NCBI RefSeq assembly: GCF_037975245.1
Contig: NC_092574.1
Span: 26,396,713-26,460,712, forward strand
DNA: 64,000 nt
Direction: 5' to 3'
From: Apostichopus japonicus
Lineage: Eukaryota; Echinodermata; Holothuroidea; Aspidochirotida; Stichopodidae
Made by a program: the position numbers and the translations under genes. Shown in pieces: positions 58,501 to 64,000 of this stretch (position 1 is its first letter; each line of letters opens with the position of its first letter). The notes below the pieces were generated by a model, which saw only the letters and a program-made list of their open reading frames with translations, was not told where the DNA came from and searched no databases.

Positions 58501-60791
58501 TCACAGTATTCAGGGGATGATCTGTAGTTTGAAGCAGGGAGAGGGATGTGTGGCTCAATGTTATCTACTGAAAAAGATTAAAATATTGTGTTGATACTGA
58601 AACCGATCTGACTGGTAAAATATCCGGATGGCTTAACAATGTGCCCACAAATTGATATGTAATGAATTGGCTTTTATCGTCCGAAGAGGTTATAGTTAGG
58701 TTTGTGAATATGATGAGATTCTTTCTTCAAATCAATTGGGTTCTTATGGATCCGAAATGACAGATCATACATTAATTTTTCCATTCAGTTTGTTGTTTTA
58801 TATGTTCATAATGGGATCTTTCACTGATTCTCATCTCTGAACTATTCTATTTTGCTCTCTCCTCAGGGATAGTGAACCAGTGGATGAGAAGGGAATGAAG
58901 ATTGAACTATCAATGAGTGAATCCAAGGCTGTTACCTAGTGAGTGCTCCTGCAATTTAGTTCTCTTATTGTTTTGTGTGACGTGCGACCATCTGGAGCAT
59001 ATCATATTTCCTGTGGCATTCTCGCCACATTTAAAGCAGTTAATTTACCATTTCCCTTCAAATTTAAATTAAGATTGCATTAAGATCATCTGTATTTTAT
59101 TGACTCACAGTAATTTATAACCTTTTAACTGCCCGCTAAGCTTTATTAAAGCAACATTTTGGGTTACAACTAGCTGCTTTAAGATGCTATGAACTCTTCT
59201 CTGGCTTTCATTAATTTGAAAATATCTACAAATGTAGAAAACTTTCCTAAATATGGAATGAAGAGATCGATGAAATGAAATAACAAGTAAATGATACCTA
59301 GCTTTGTTATTCCAAACTTCCTTCCTCTTCGTTCTTGGTAGCTTGGGCAGTGAGGAAGACGACAACGATCAAGATGAGGTCTCACATAACAACGAAGAGA
59401 CAGAGACTAGTCTTGGGATGTCCTCTCAGGTCCCAGCTGACCCAACCACAGAGGATAACCCAACCAGCATCGAGGAACCCACTCAGAATGACCCCTCCCC
59501 TGAAACCACTGTTCCACAGGAAGAAGACTCCTCCTCACCGACAGTCAGCTCTCATCAGCAAGACCCTAAATCGGAGGTTGACGCATCTGCCACTGAGCCC
59601 ACCAGCATTGAGGAACCCACTCAAAATGACCCCTCCCCTGAAACCACTGTTCCACAGGAAGTAGACTCCTCACCGACAGTCAGCTCTCATCAGCAAGACC
59701 CCAAATCGGAGGTTGTCGCAGCTGAGGAAGAGGAAGGGGAAGTGTCCTCTCCAGCAACACCATCTGAAGACTCGTCAAAACCTAAAGGGACTGAAGAAGA
59801 GGCCGAAGAATCGGAAGTTAAAGAGGATGAGGAGGTGACCAAAGAATTGAAAACTGAAACGGATGAGGAGAACAAGATGGAAGAAGTATCGGGCGGAGGA
59901 GAACTAAAAGATGCTAATGAGAATGAAGTCACCATCGATGACCTTCCTGCCAAACTCACCAGTCTTTCACAGGTCAGGGGTTGGAATTATTCAAACTATA
60001 GATATGAGGTTGTTTGATTTACCATACTATGTATTCAAAACTAGAAGAATTGCAGTTATGTAGGGTTTGGAGTTTCTTCAATAGACACAGTTCTCTATTT
60101 ATACTTTTCTGTTTCCCACCATTACTCAACAAATTGTGTAAAAGAATGGATATTATAAAGTAACTGAGACCTCCAGGATGACTGGAATATACACCACATA
60201 TAATACAGTTAAGAGAGAAGTACTGTTCTTGATTCATTATCATATTAGTGACAATACAACATTGGCCCAAGCTGGGTTTAACCTCTCAGTTGTTTAATCC
60301 TTATTCTGGTTCTTGAGAATATGGACGAGCATATCACAATGGTGGAAAAACAATAAGTACAGCCGTAGCAATCCTGTGTATGATGTCACAATAGTAATGA
60401 TACACTAGTCTTTACTTGAGTTGTACAAGATGTATATAGTTGTTAATTTCCAAAAGTCTGTCTCTTAAATGAGAAAAATGTCTAGAGACTAAGACACAAA
60501 CATTTTATTATGTCAAACCATCCTCTAACTCGAAAGCATTTACACTTTGTTAAAAAATCAGAAATCATTTTGAAAAATTTTGTTTTACTAGTTTTATTTG
60601 TTTGAATTTTTAAGATGGATGTTGAAGCCAAAATGGAAGAGGAAGCTAGTGGTATTGATCCGAATAAAGCCATCTTGGAGTCCATGGTAACGGGAGAGGA
60701 GCAGCTAGCAGGAGATGGTGAGGATCTGCCAGAACCAGAGGGTGCACCAGCAGAAAATGGGGTGTTGGGAGGTGAAGCAGGTGAGATCTAA
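18345..60791 (+). CDS. PCM1: PCM1, pericentriolar material 1 (centriolar satellite scaffold), 38 coding exons
   Basis: The 38 coding exons listed in the block entries join with no phase error into 6771 nt, 2256 residues plus stop. Landmarks collinear with vertebrate PCM1 include QIVARLVQIR, QQQHDLLRKMLQQQE, YAEMRRHKILQEELRQ, AATWGGSSQ, SEVATLISQNESRPHFLIEL, YLRQRALYALQDLVS, DELGNTVIHLDKAL, DISEILFNELAFF and DDLPAKL. PCM1 is a long coiled-coil protein that forms centriolar satellites, the dynein-moved granules that bring proteins to the centrosome and ciliary base. The ATG at 18345 is preceded by an in-frame stop at 18330-18332. Human PCM1 has about 2020 residues, so this copy is longer, mainly in acidic and low-complexity linkers. 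Introns are GT-AG except one GC-AG after exon 24. Confidence 0.96.
19307..19482 (+). repeat. 63-bp tandem repeat that includes the PCM1 exon 3 donor
   Basis: Units begin at 19307, 19370 and 19433; the last is incomplete. Each carries the word GAGGTAAATTG. GT dinucleotides in the same context stand at 19314 (the true donor), 19360, 19377, 19423 and 19440. The true exon end is the start of unit 1. Using any later copy would run through an in-frame TAG at 19320-19322. Confidence 0.85.
20567..22288. mobile_element. 1.72-kb non-autonomous hAT-type element in PCM1 intron 5
   Basis: A perfect 8-bp duplication CTTTCGTC stands at 20559-20566 and 22289-22296. The ends are inverted: CAACCCTTTTTAA on the left and its exact complement on the right. 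Subterminal regions are also inverted copies, rich in GGTCGCCA / TGGCGACC words. An internal GGGTTGGGCGATGTATCG (near 20800) is a word I associate with hAT internal sequence. No transposase frame of useful length is open. Confidence 0.88.
22589..27089 (+). CDS. PCM1: PCM1 coding exons 6-9 (residues 189-434): first coiled-coil region
   Basis: Exons 22589-22870, 23859-24140, 25643-25735 and 27011-27089. Exon 6 starts EYIKQASSMLSNIGEP and continues into a Leu/Glu-rich helix (LGQLQEHLKEQERGYLILLE), as in the human segment after SRLVQIRDYI. Exon 7 is Ser/Asp/Glu-rich and probably disordered. Exon 8 encodes QQQHDLLRKMLQQQEE, nearly identical to vertebrate PCM1. Exon 9 continues the coiled coil (LRNLQNRQTSLMKLQEQIES). 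Junction phases are 0,0,0,1. Confidence 0.94.
27141..28400. mobile_element. 1.26-kb inverted-repeat element flanked by TTAA, in PCM1 intron 9
   Basis: TTAA at 27141-27144 is followed by AGGAATTGTCTGGTGG. At the other end CCACCAGACAATCC leads into TTAA at 28397-28400. TTAA duplication points to a piggyBac-like origin. The interior contains a diverged direct duplication: GCAGAACTGTCCGATTG at 27634 and 27911, and TTGTGTTACACAAAGACCAC at 27747 and 28029. An open frame from ATG 27626 to 28090 (154 codons) crosses both copies and repeats YLVLHKDH, but it matches no family I know and is probably chance. Confidence 0.72.
28698..33323 (+). CDS. PCM1: PCM1 coding exons 10-14 (residues 434-664): second coiled-coil region
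   Basis: Exons 28698-28936, 29610-29742, 31271-31397, 32211-32345 and 33266-33323; end phases 0,1,2,2,0. Exon 10 is Ser/Thr/Glu-rich, then basic helix (YKVALQDLRKRTLLRMLNED). Exon 11 encodes a Gln-rich heptad stretch, LQEKLQHLQQKKDDMDLLLH, equivalent to the human KMRVLQEKKQKMDKLL segment. Exon 12 is a Gly/Ser linker. Exon 13 gives MKLQEVRHRLTELQGLVQEY, equivalent to human LNEVRKRLNELRELVHYY. Exon 14 is short and less conserved. Confidence 0.92.
33855..34076 (+). repeat. Tandem duplication carrying the PCM1 exon 15 acceptor
   Basis: Copy 1 is 33855-33970 and copy 2 is 33971-34076. Both contain TTTGTCTCTTTATTTT, a GCTTTTAC word and AACCAAGCTTCAACCCAAAC, the start of exon 15. In copy 2 the acceptor reads CCTGCAG|AACC and is used. 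In copy 1 the same position reads CTCGGGAACC, so its AG is lost. Copy 1 is 10 bp longer in the middle. Confidence 0.88.
34032..38247 (+). CDS. PCM1: PCM1 coding exons 15-17 (residues 665-859): acidic linker and third coiled coil
   Basis: Exons 34032-34201, 37479-37760 and 38115-38247; end phases 2,2,0. Exon 15 is Thr/Glu/Ser-rich and ends DPELREKFR. Exon 16 opens with the helix KLETAKQKLRELQKLVSIVQ, equivalent to human AAKQKLRQLQDLVAMVQ, and then becomes a run of Asp/Glu (about residues 765-785). Exon 17 encodes EAYYEAKMRQQRRELEKLME, equivalent to human EKFYEAKLQQQQRELKQLQE. The acceptor of exon 15 and the donor of exon 16 both lie in tandem duplications. Confidence 0.94.
34421..36669. mobile_element. 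Inner 2.25-kb element with GGTTCCTTGCTG ends and internal tandem copies
   Basis: The ends are a 13-bp inverted pair. A (GT)n tract lies near the left end (34466-34502). The body contains at least three diverged copies of a unit beginning GAGGTCACCAAAGGTCAATT (about 34766, 35424 and 35823) and continuing through GATAACTTGAGAACGA and TTTCATGTTTTGGGG-like words. Two copies of a TCGTCAAACTTGGTATGATG block follow (36185 and 36487). The repeats are non-coding. It looks like a non-autonomous element that grew by internal duplication. Confidence 0.62.
34619..35839. repeat. Cluster of AGGTCA direct repeats (DR1 to DR5 spacing)
   Basis: AGGTCA-CCAA-AGGTCA (DR4) stands at 34619-34634, 34767-34782, 35425-35440 and 35824-35839. 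On the other strand TGACCT repeats with 5- and 4-base spacing stand at about 34892-34918. A triple AGGTCA with 2- and 1-base spacing stands at 35127-35147. These are the recognition formats of RXR-partner, HNF4 and COUP-type nuclear receptors. They are part of the repeat unit sequence, so binding is not implied. Confidence 0.7.
36917..36962 (-). ncRNA. Decayed hammerhead-like motif of a Penelope-type retroelement
   Basis: Read on the minus strand: AGCCTTTGAAGAAGACCC, TGCTA, GGATCAAAACGTCAGGCC. Intact copies in animal Penelope-like elements carry CTGATGA, a short stem closed by a TGCTA loop, GAAAC, then a closing stem. Here the first core reads TTGAAGA and the second AAAAC, and one pair of the middle stem is lost. 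It should not cleave. The purine-rich stretch 36963-37240 may be the rest of the terminal repeat. Confidence 0.4.
37736..37858 (+). repeat. 65-bp tandem duplication carrying the PCM1 exon 16 donor
   Basis: Copy 1 starts at 37736 and copy 2 at 37801. Both contain ACAAACAAGGTAAGAGTTTAG-like sequence, so the strong donor AAG|GTAAGA occurs at 37761 and again at 37826. Using the second donor would read through TAG at 37770-37772, so the first is the productive one. Confidence 0.88.
40953..41108 (+). repeat. Tandem repeat of about 57 bp abutting the exon 18 acceptor
   Basis: Three units start at 40953, 41008 and 41066, each with GACAATATGTA, an AAGCCCATCAC-like word (shortened in unit 3) and a CTTTTATTTATTG-like T-rich tail. 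The T-rich tail of unit 3 is the polypyrimidine tract of the exon 18 acceptor at 41115-41116. Confidence 0.7.
41117..43630 (+). CDS. PCM1: PCM1 coding exons 18-22 (residues 860-1024), with the ATWGGS motif
   Basis: Exons 41117-41183, 41553-41674, 42362-42411, 42964-43117 and 43531-43630; end phases 1,0,2,0,1. Exon 19 encodes YAEMRRHKILQEELRQKKRE, almost as in vertebrate PCM1 (WSEMRRHEMLREELRQ). Exon 21 has AATWGGSSQ, the most recognisable motif of this region (human ATWGGSTQ), followed by an Asp/Glu run. Exon 21 has a NAGNAG acceptor: starting at 42964 gives F-S-R-V, starting at 42967 gives F-R-V. Its donor is taken at 43118 (GTTAGT). Confidence 0.92.
44150..44460 (+). repeat. Minisatellite of TATCTAAGGTATTGT-type units
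   Basis: About 300 bp of imperfect tandem units of 15-30 bp alternating GGTATTGTTATCT and GGATGTTATTATCTAA. It lies in PCM1 intron 22, about 300 bp upstream of exon 23. The open frame through it is a by-product of the repeat. Confidence 0.85.
44770..46743 (+). CDS. PCM1: PCM1 coding exons 23-25 (residues 1024-1238): central coiled coils, GC donor
   Basis: Exons 44770-44846, 45558-45738 and 46360-46743; end phases 0,1,1. Exon 24 encodes a helix LRLQVQVDHLQDQLEDSVRV and TQALVKDQHAMMHMLHQN, equivalent to human INQLKKQLDFSVSICQTLMQDQQ. Its donor is TCAG|GCAAGT, a GC site. No GT nearby gives the required phase. Exon 25 encodes LAELLHNYDLRLQHQQLMLN and YNDLFKQQEALENFYSK, equivalent to the human HQLNQCYTQLTWQQNNVQRL region, then an acidic tail. 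Confidence 0.92.
46759..47087 (+). repeat. 38-bp satellite, nine copies, just after the exon 25 donor
   Basis: Nine units of 38 bp start with GTTCAGACTAGAAGGTCACC, followed by CTCTAACTTTAA. First unit at 46759, next at 46797, and so on. Units differ by only a few bases, so expansion is recent. The array begins 15 bp after the donor of exon 25 (46744-46745). Confidence 0.95.
47385..49708 (+). CDS. PCM1: PCM1 coding exons 26-28 (residues 1238-1479): Ser/Pro/Gln-rich linker
   Basis: Exons 47385-47763, 48475-48545 and 49435-49708; end phases 2,1,2. Exon 26 starts GNSFNLAPTFPPEFSESSQ, matching in character the Phe/Pro/Ser-rich segment of human PCM1 (NFSPLFPSNFGDFSQN). Exon 27 is a short basic helix (RQRLRKMEKDSKKGQ). 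Exon 28 is Ser/Lys/Ala-rich, with SSQAKSKMAARSKL and TASMASTMSFSSMPGELDQE; the human protein has a similar Lys/Ser-rich stretch here. Probably disordered. Identification relies mainly on position and phase continuity. Confidence 0.88.
50181..55083 (+). CDS. PCM1: PCM1 coding exons 29-32 (residues 1479-1712): most conserved region
   Basis: Exons 50181-50424, 52216-52299, 54201-54401 and 54913-55083; end phases all 0. Exon 29 encodes EYSLFEALRESIYSEVATLI, SQNESRPHFLIELFRELQML and STDYLRQRALYALQDLVSKF, nearly identical to vertebrate PCM1, so this is the decisive identification. Exon 30 gives SEHTPSESFFTSEEEEI (human SELTPSESLATTDDETF). Exon 31 ends DELGNTVIHLDKALQ and exon 32 begins RMREYERMKAEAEAS, as in human. 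Confidence 0.98.
54578..54690 (+). repeat. Short tandem repeat with TATGGGCTTGTCC core
   Basis: About five imperfect units of 22-25 bp in PCM1 intron 31, each with TACCTCC-like and TATGGGCTTG words. Confidence 0.8.
55207..55431 (+). repeat. Tandem duplication carrying the PCM1 exon 33 acceptor
   Basis: The block containing GACTCCACGCAAAC, TTGAACATTTGATTGGTTA and TTTGATCTGATCCTTTC occurs twice. Each copy is followed by an acceptor and TATCCCCGAATTGATACCCG. The true acceptor is at 55407-55408. The upstream copy has CACAG at 55278-55282 and the same first 23-24 exon bases, then runs into GTAAGT at 55306. A 28-bp GATTGGTTA unit is also duplicated inside copy 2. Confidence 0.9.
55409..56231 (+). 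CDS. PCM1: PCM1 coding exons 33-34 (residues 1713-1892): conserved C-terminal helices and acidic run
   Basis: Exons 55409-55647 and 55933-56231; end phases 2,1. Exon 33 opens YPRIDTRQLDLQIKSIMQEV and continues IPYLKEHMDDVCSTQLLAYI and REFVRFFNRQLGSILEDSL, closely matching human PCM1. Exon 34 opens with ESGEDLLVDISEILFNELAF and FRLMQDLD, again conserved, then turns into a long Asp/Glu run (about residues 1840-1865) and a Thr/Glu stretch. The junction rebuilds a lysine codon. Confidence 0.97.
56488..56745 (-). mobile_element. tRNA-derived SINE with (CATA)n tail in PCM1 intron 34
   Basis: Read on the minus strand from 56744: GGAGTGTTAGCTCAGTGGTT (acceptor strand and A box), a CCTT/AAGG anticodon-like stem, then AGTTCGAGTCACTCC (B box and the complement of GGAGTG). 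These are the internal RNA polymerase III promoter boxes. An unrelated body of about 140 bp follows. The tail is the ATGT-type microsatellite at 56488-56518. The tRNA part has mismatches and is not an intact tRNA gene. Confidence 0.75.
57143..60791 (+). CDS. PCM1: PCM1 coding exons 35-39 (residues 1892-2256): C-terminal acidic region and stop
   Basis: Exons 57143-57309, 58109-58158, 58867-58938, 59342-59972 and 60615-60791; end phases 0,2,2,0. Exon 35 holds an amphipathic helix, VEVGSQLVQEAMENAMTIAS. The exon 37/38 join SKAVTYLGSEEDDN matches human ETQALTNYGSGEDEN. Exon 38 is mostly Glu/Ser/Pro-rich and contains a 40-residue duplication, ending VTIDDLPAKLTSLSQ (human VKVEDLPLKL). Exon 39 ends with EEQLAGDGEDLPEPEG, like the human C-terminus EELAGNSETLKEPETVG. 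The stop is TAA at 60789-60791 if unspliced. Splicing at 60781 to 62918 would instead end A-S-T-stop. Confidence 0.93.
59460..59714 (+). repeat. PCM1: In-frame 40-residue tandem duplication inside PCM1 exon 38
   Basis: Copy 1 is 59460-59579 (120 nt) and copy 2 is 59598-59714 (117 nt), separated by 18 nt. Both encode PTSIEEPTQNDPSPETTVPQ and then a Ser-rich part ending HQQDPKSEV. They differ by a few bases and one codon, so the duplication is young. It adds to an already disordered acidic tail. Confidence 0.92.
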
Positions 60792-60860
60792 GACTTTTTT
60801 AGACAACACAACATATGTGTTCAATTTACTGTTGTAGTATGTTACTCAAGCACTCAGATC

Positions 60861-61396
60861 TGTAGTTCCCAAACCTTCATGGAATGCTACCCAAAATGCC
60901 CTCTCTCCTTACTGGATTGTTACTCGACTAAAGTAAAAGTAAAGTAAAAGTAAAGTAAAGTAAAATTTATTGATATCAATCTTAAAATGAAGATATAATA
61001 AAATGGATAATAAAATATGCAAAATATATATACCAAAATATGATAAAAATAAGTCTGATATATGTCAAATAGTCATTGAAAACAGTTTGAAAGGATTCAT
61101 TTTGTTCCCTTGTGTGTAGTGTTTTAGCTATAGGTTAGGTAGCTTGTAAACTACAGTGTATCACAGCATGTTATGTCATGTTGACTGGTTATGCATGAGT
61201 AAAAGTCTCCCAAGGGCAGTTTATTCCTTAATTCACAAAACAAAATATAAACAAGGCTGATCCCATTAATCTAACTTCAGCTTCTGCAAGGTTTTTATTC
61301 TTCTGTCTGCAGCAAGGCTGTACCCCAAACTTCAAATCGTTATCTCCTCCCACCCCCCTCCCCCATTGGTAAGTACCCCCATATTGAGAACCACTG
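60861..61396. mobile_element. Decayed hAT-like element (uncertain)
   Basis: The right end TTGAGAACCACTG is the complement of CAGTGGTTCTCAA, a widespread hAT terminus. The left end CTGTAGTTCCCAAACCTT is a diverged version of the same terminus. No 8-bp target duplication is preserved. A G/C-poor interior with (GTAAA)n at about 60937-60963 shows no coding sequence. Confidence 0.45.
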
Positions 61397-63924
61397 CCCT
61401 TGGTCTGTCACCAAAAGCTGTTTTGTTGAAAAAGTTATCCACTCTGGCAACAGCCATTCCCCAAGAGTAAGCATTCTCCTGAAGTAAATACCTCAGTAGT
61501 TTTCAATGTTAAACGACTGTCACGACTCTAACCTCTTAACCAGTTTTAACGAGTTGGTGTTAAAACAATAGGTAATCAGCTGTAGCAAACTGTCAGCAGA
61601 AAACAGCTGTATCCTCTAAATAGATAAACATACTCAACATGATTAACACATACATCACAAATGTAGTCTTCTCAAAATTTTTCCTGTTCCCTTCAATTGA
61701 AAAAGTTTCCTCCCTGCAACCCCCATTTCCCCATCCCCCTTGCAGCCTTCTCCAAAGAGAGCACTCGTTTTTAGGAATTGACATTACAACATCGAGATGA
61801 CAATTTAAAGGCTGCTCCCAAACTGTTTAACTAGTTGCTCACATCTCAGTATTTTACAGATCCTCTTCTTCAGACTAACTTGAGAGAACAGTAATGCAAT
61901 AAATAAAGTAATGCAATAACATCATCTTTATCATATATGTATTCTCTCATCTTATCCTTGCTTTGTTTGATAGCACTTTGATCCTAAGAGTCATAATTGA
62001 AAGTTACAACATCGGAGAGGTTTTTGTTTAATTTTTGCCAGGATGTTGTTCAGTATATTTATCCTTTAGCCTCCTTTGGTAGAATTCAAGGACGTTATAT
62101 CCCTGTGGAGTAGACACTTGTACAAACTTTTACTTCATAACCCTGTGGGAGAGTTTCATTCCAGGAATGAAATAAATTCACTCACCTGAAACCACTTGAC
62201 TTTTATTTGCTGAAAAATTTATTGAACCCGCCGGTTGGTTTACCGCCATGGTATACTATGTTTACTCTGTAGAGACCTCTAAGCTACAGACTAGATGAAA
62301 CCGGTAAAACAAATGCTGTGTGCGTTCGTTGCCGCGCTTCGTTTCGAGAAGTCGGAGCCCATTGATTTTAAGTGCCTGTCAAAGCCATCTAGTAGTGCAC
62401 AGATGCACATTAGTGTTGCTTCAAAGATAAAAGAATAAATAATTTTAATGGAATGGATGTTCCATTACTGCTTCTACAAGGAGACTGCACTTCATCACGG
62501 TAGTGACTTTCATTAGCAATTTGAAAAGAATTTCTTTTTTCTGTTAATTGAGAATGTTTTGTCAAATACCAGTGACTGTTTTGAATGCCAAAAGGAGGAG
62601 GTTTTTAGAAGAAAAAAAATATTTTGTAGAGTTTGTTAGTTCATTTTCTTTGGGAATTCAAATGTTTTTAATGTGGCAATCTTTGAGAGTAGTGGTTTAC
62701 TTGAAATATTTGGGGTCGGTTTGAGTGAAAAGAGAGAAATACTGATAAGACTATTTTTAAGAGATTTGTAACATCTTATTTGTCTATTTAAACTGCAAAC
62801 AGAGAAATATAGTATTTATATATTAAGTTTTGGGAATATCTTCAACCCATGTATTTAATTCTTTATGGTATACTTCACATTCTAAATGAATTTTATATTT
62901 GGTTTGTATCTTTGCAGCTTCTACCTGAAACTCTTTCCAAGTTCTTCAGACTGAAAGAAGTTAAAGAATCACGGGGCAAAACAGCAGCACCCCGAAGGCC
63001 AGCAAGCTGTTTTCATCAGTATCAGATTACTATATGCAGTCGGTGTTAATGGGATTTATTACGACAGTAAACAAGATGTGTGTAGTTGCATTTCAATATT
63101 TATTTATTCTAGTTTTAGACCAGAAATGTGAAGAAAAAAGAAAAAAGTAAAGGCAGACGAAATTGAAGAAGAAAGGCCAAAAAAAGAGGTGTGATATCTT
63201 ATATGATTGGGATTCTTGATCCCATTTGGTTTGCAGGTTAGGTAGATAGAAGATTCTTTGGAAATCAGTTTCAGTCATACAAGAGCGGACGTTGTTATCT
63301 TTGGACATCATAGTGTATTCTGAGATGCAGCTTTGTAGAATTTGGCAAAAGTAAAATTATATTTCTATAAAAGAACATCGATATGTACAATTGTTTGCTT
63401 CTAAATTCTACATAGCTTTACAAAAAAAAATGTTGTATATCAGAGAGGCATTGGAAAAAGAAGTTAATTCACCAGAAACATACACGATGCCATATGTGGA
63501 GATTAAAGAGAGAGATATTGTACAAAGTAATGTTTGGTGAAGGAAAGTCGATTAAAAGATTCCTGCTAGCTGGCTTTCATGCTCTGAAGCTGAGTGTGCT
63601 GACTAAAGTGACCTTGATTCAAATCATTTTTCCTCGAGTTGCAATTCAAAGTTGTCTTCTTCATCTTCTTCTGTTGTTGTTTGTGGACTTGAAGAGAATT
63701 ATTTGGAAAGATGTCTTCATCTAGTTTAGTAATATTTAGAGCTTTTATCTGGTATGACAAAACCTGGTGTTCTCTAATGTTTTTTGTTTTGGAGTGATTG
63801 TATTGACAATCTTGTAATATTATTATTTCTAATTCCTTTGTCTTCTGAATTTTGATCCGCTGTGTGGCTTGGTTTTTTGTGCCTCAATTATTAATTGTAT
63901 TTTTTCCCCAGAGCTTTATATTGC

Positions 63925-63930
63925 ATTAAA
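63925..63930 (+). terminator. PCM1: Candidate poly(A) signal ATTAAA
   Basis: ATTAAA is the most common variant of AATAAA. A T-rich run and TGTGTGCATC follow at 63951-63976, fitting a downstream GU/U-rich element. Confidence 0.4.
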
Positions 63931-64000
63931 CAATATATGTAAGAGCTATTGTTTTTTTTTTTATTAATTGTGTGCATCTTTAAATTCATGAAAATTAGTA

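Larger units (their letters stand above)
18480..60614 (+). other. PCM1: Remaining PCM1 introns, no further features seen
   Basis: Introns longer than 300 bp in which I see only AT-rich sequence, microsatellite fragments or poly-G tracts are: 22871-23858 (pyrimidine-rich stretch at 23574-23625), 24141-25642, 25736-27010, 28937-29609, 29743-31270, 31398-32210, 32346-33265, 38248-40952, 41675-42361 and 42412-42963. So are 44847-45557, 45739-46359, 47764-48474, 48546-49434, 49709-50180, 50425-52215, 52300-54200, 57310-58108, 58159-58866, 58939-59341 and 59973-60614. Intron 41184-41552 holds a single AGGTCA-A-AGGTCA repeat at 41441-41453. Confidence 0.6.
60792..64000 (+). other. PCM1: PCM1 3' region: untranslated sequence, candidate 3' intron and poly(A) signals
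   Basis: After the stop I see no conserved coding sequence. A good acceptor stands at 62916-62917 (TTTGCAG|CTTC) and a good donor at 60781 (GCAG|GTGAGA), so a 2.1-kb 3' intron is possible. AATAAA words occur at about 61901-61910 and 62171. ATTAAA at 63925-63930 is followed within 25 bases by a T/G-rich stretch and is a plausible main poly(A) signal. No second gene is recognised to the right edge. Confidence 0.5.

Overview
The window is animal nuclear DNA: two intron-rich genes transcribed away from each other, no bacterial-type operons, and AT-rich introns full of transposon copies and simple repeats. Protein similarity to deuterostome proteins, and introns rich in TAGGCCTA-like words, suggest a marine deuterostome invertebrate, most likely an echinoderm. 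Genus and class cannot be read from this sequence.

Left part, minus strand (94-12628): the first ten exons of a large von Willebrand factor A domain gene of the VWA3A/VWA3B family. The exons join in phase into 563 residues. The protein is a twofold repeat of a module (WL-GL helix block, DG-containing linker, basic helix with SR-x-x-FG, then a VWA domain). The first VWA domain has lost the metal-site motif and the second keeps it. The gene runs off the left edge.

Middle (about 12650-16170): the spacer between the two gene starts. It holds two short hAT-type elements with 8-bp target duplications and possible promoter elements for both genes.

Right part, plus strand (about 16190 to 63940): PCM1, the scaffold protein of centriolar satellites. 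I traced one probable non-coding first exon and 38 coding exons (18345-60791). They join without a phase error into 2256 residues, against about 2020 in human. Conserved landmarks run in order from the N-terminal QIVARLVQIR segment to the DDLPAKL motif near the C-terminus. One intron uses a GC donor and one acceptor is a NAGNAG pair. The last stop depends on whether a final 3' intron is spliced.

The introns hold a 1.7-kb hAT element, a 1.26-kb TTAA-flanked inverted-repeat element, a nested 3-kb insertion rich in AGGTCA direct repeats, a decayed Penelope/hammerhead-like motif, a tRNA-derived SINE, several minisatellites and a perfect 46-bp palindrome. The most unusual pattern is that four PCM1 exon-intron junctions, and perhaps a fifth, lie inside local tandem duplications. 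These have created spare donors and acceptors, most of them decayed or leading to stop codons. PCM1 is a centrosome/cilium protein, and a good RFX X-box match lies in the VWA3 gene, so a shared ciliary role of the pair is possible but is inference.
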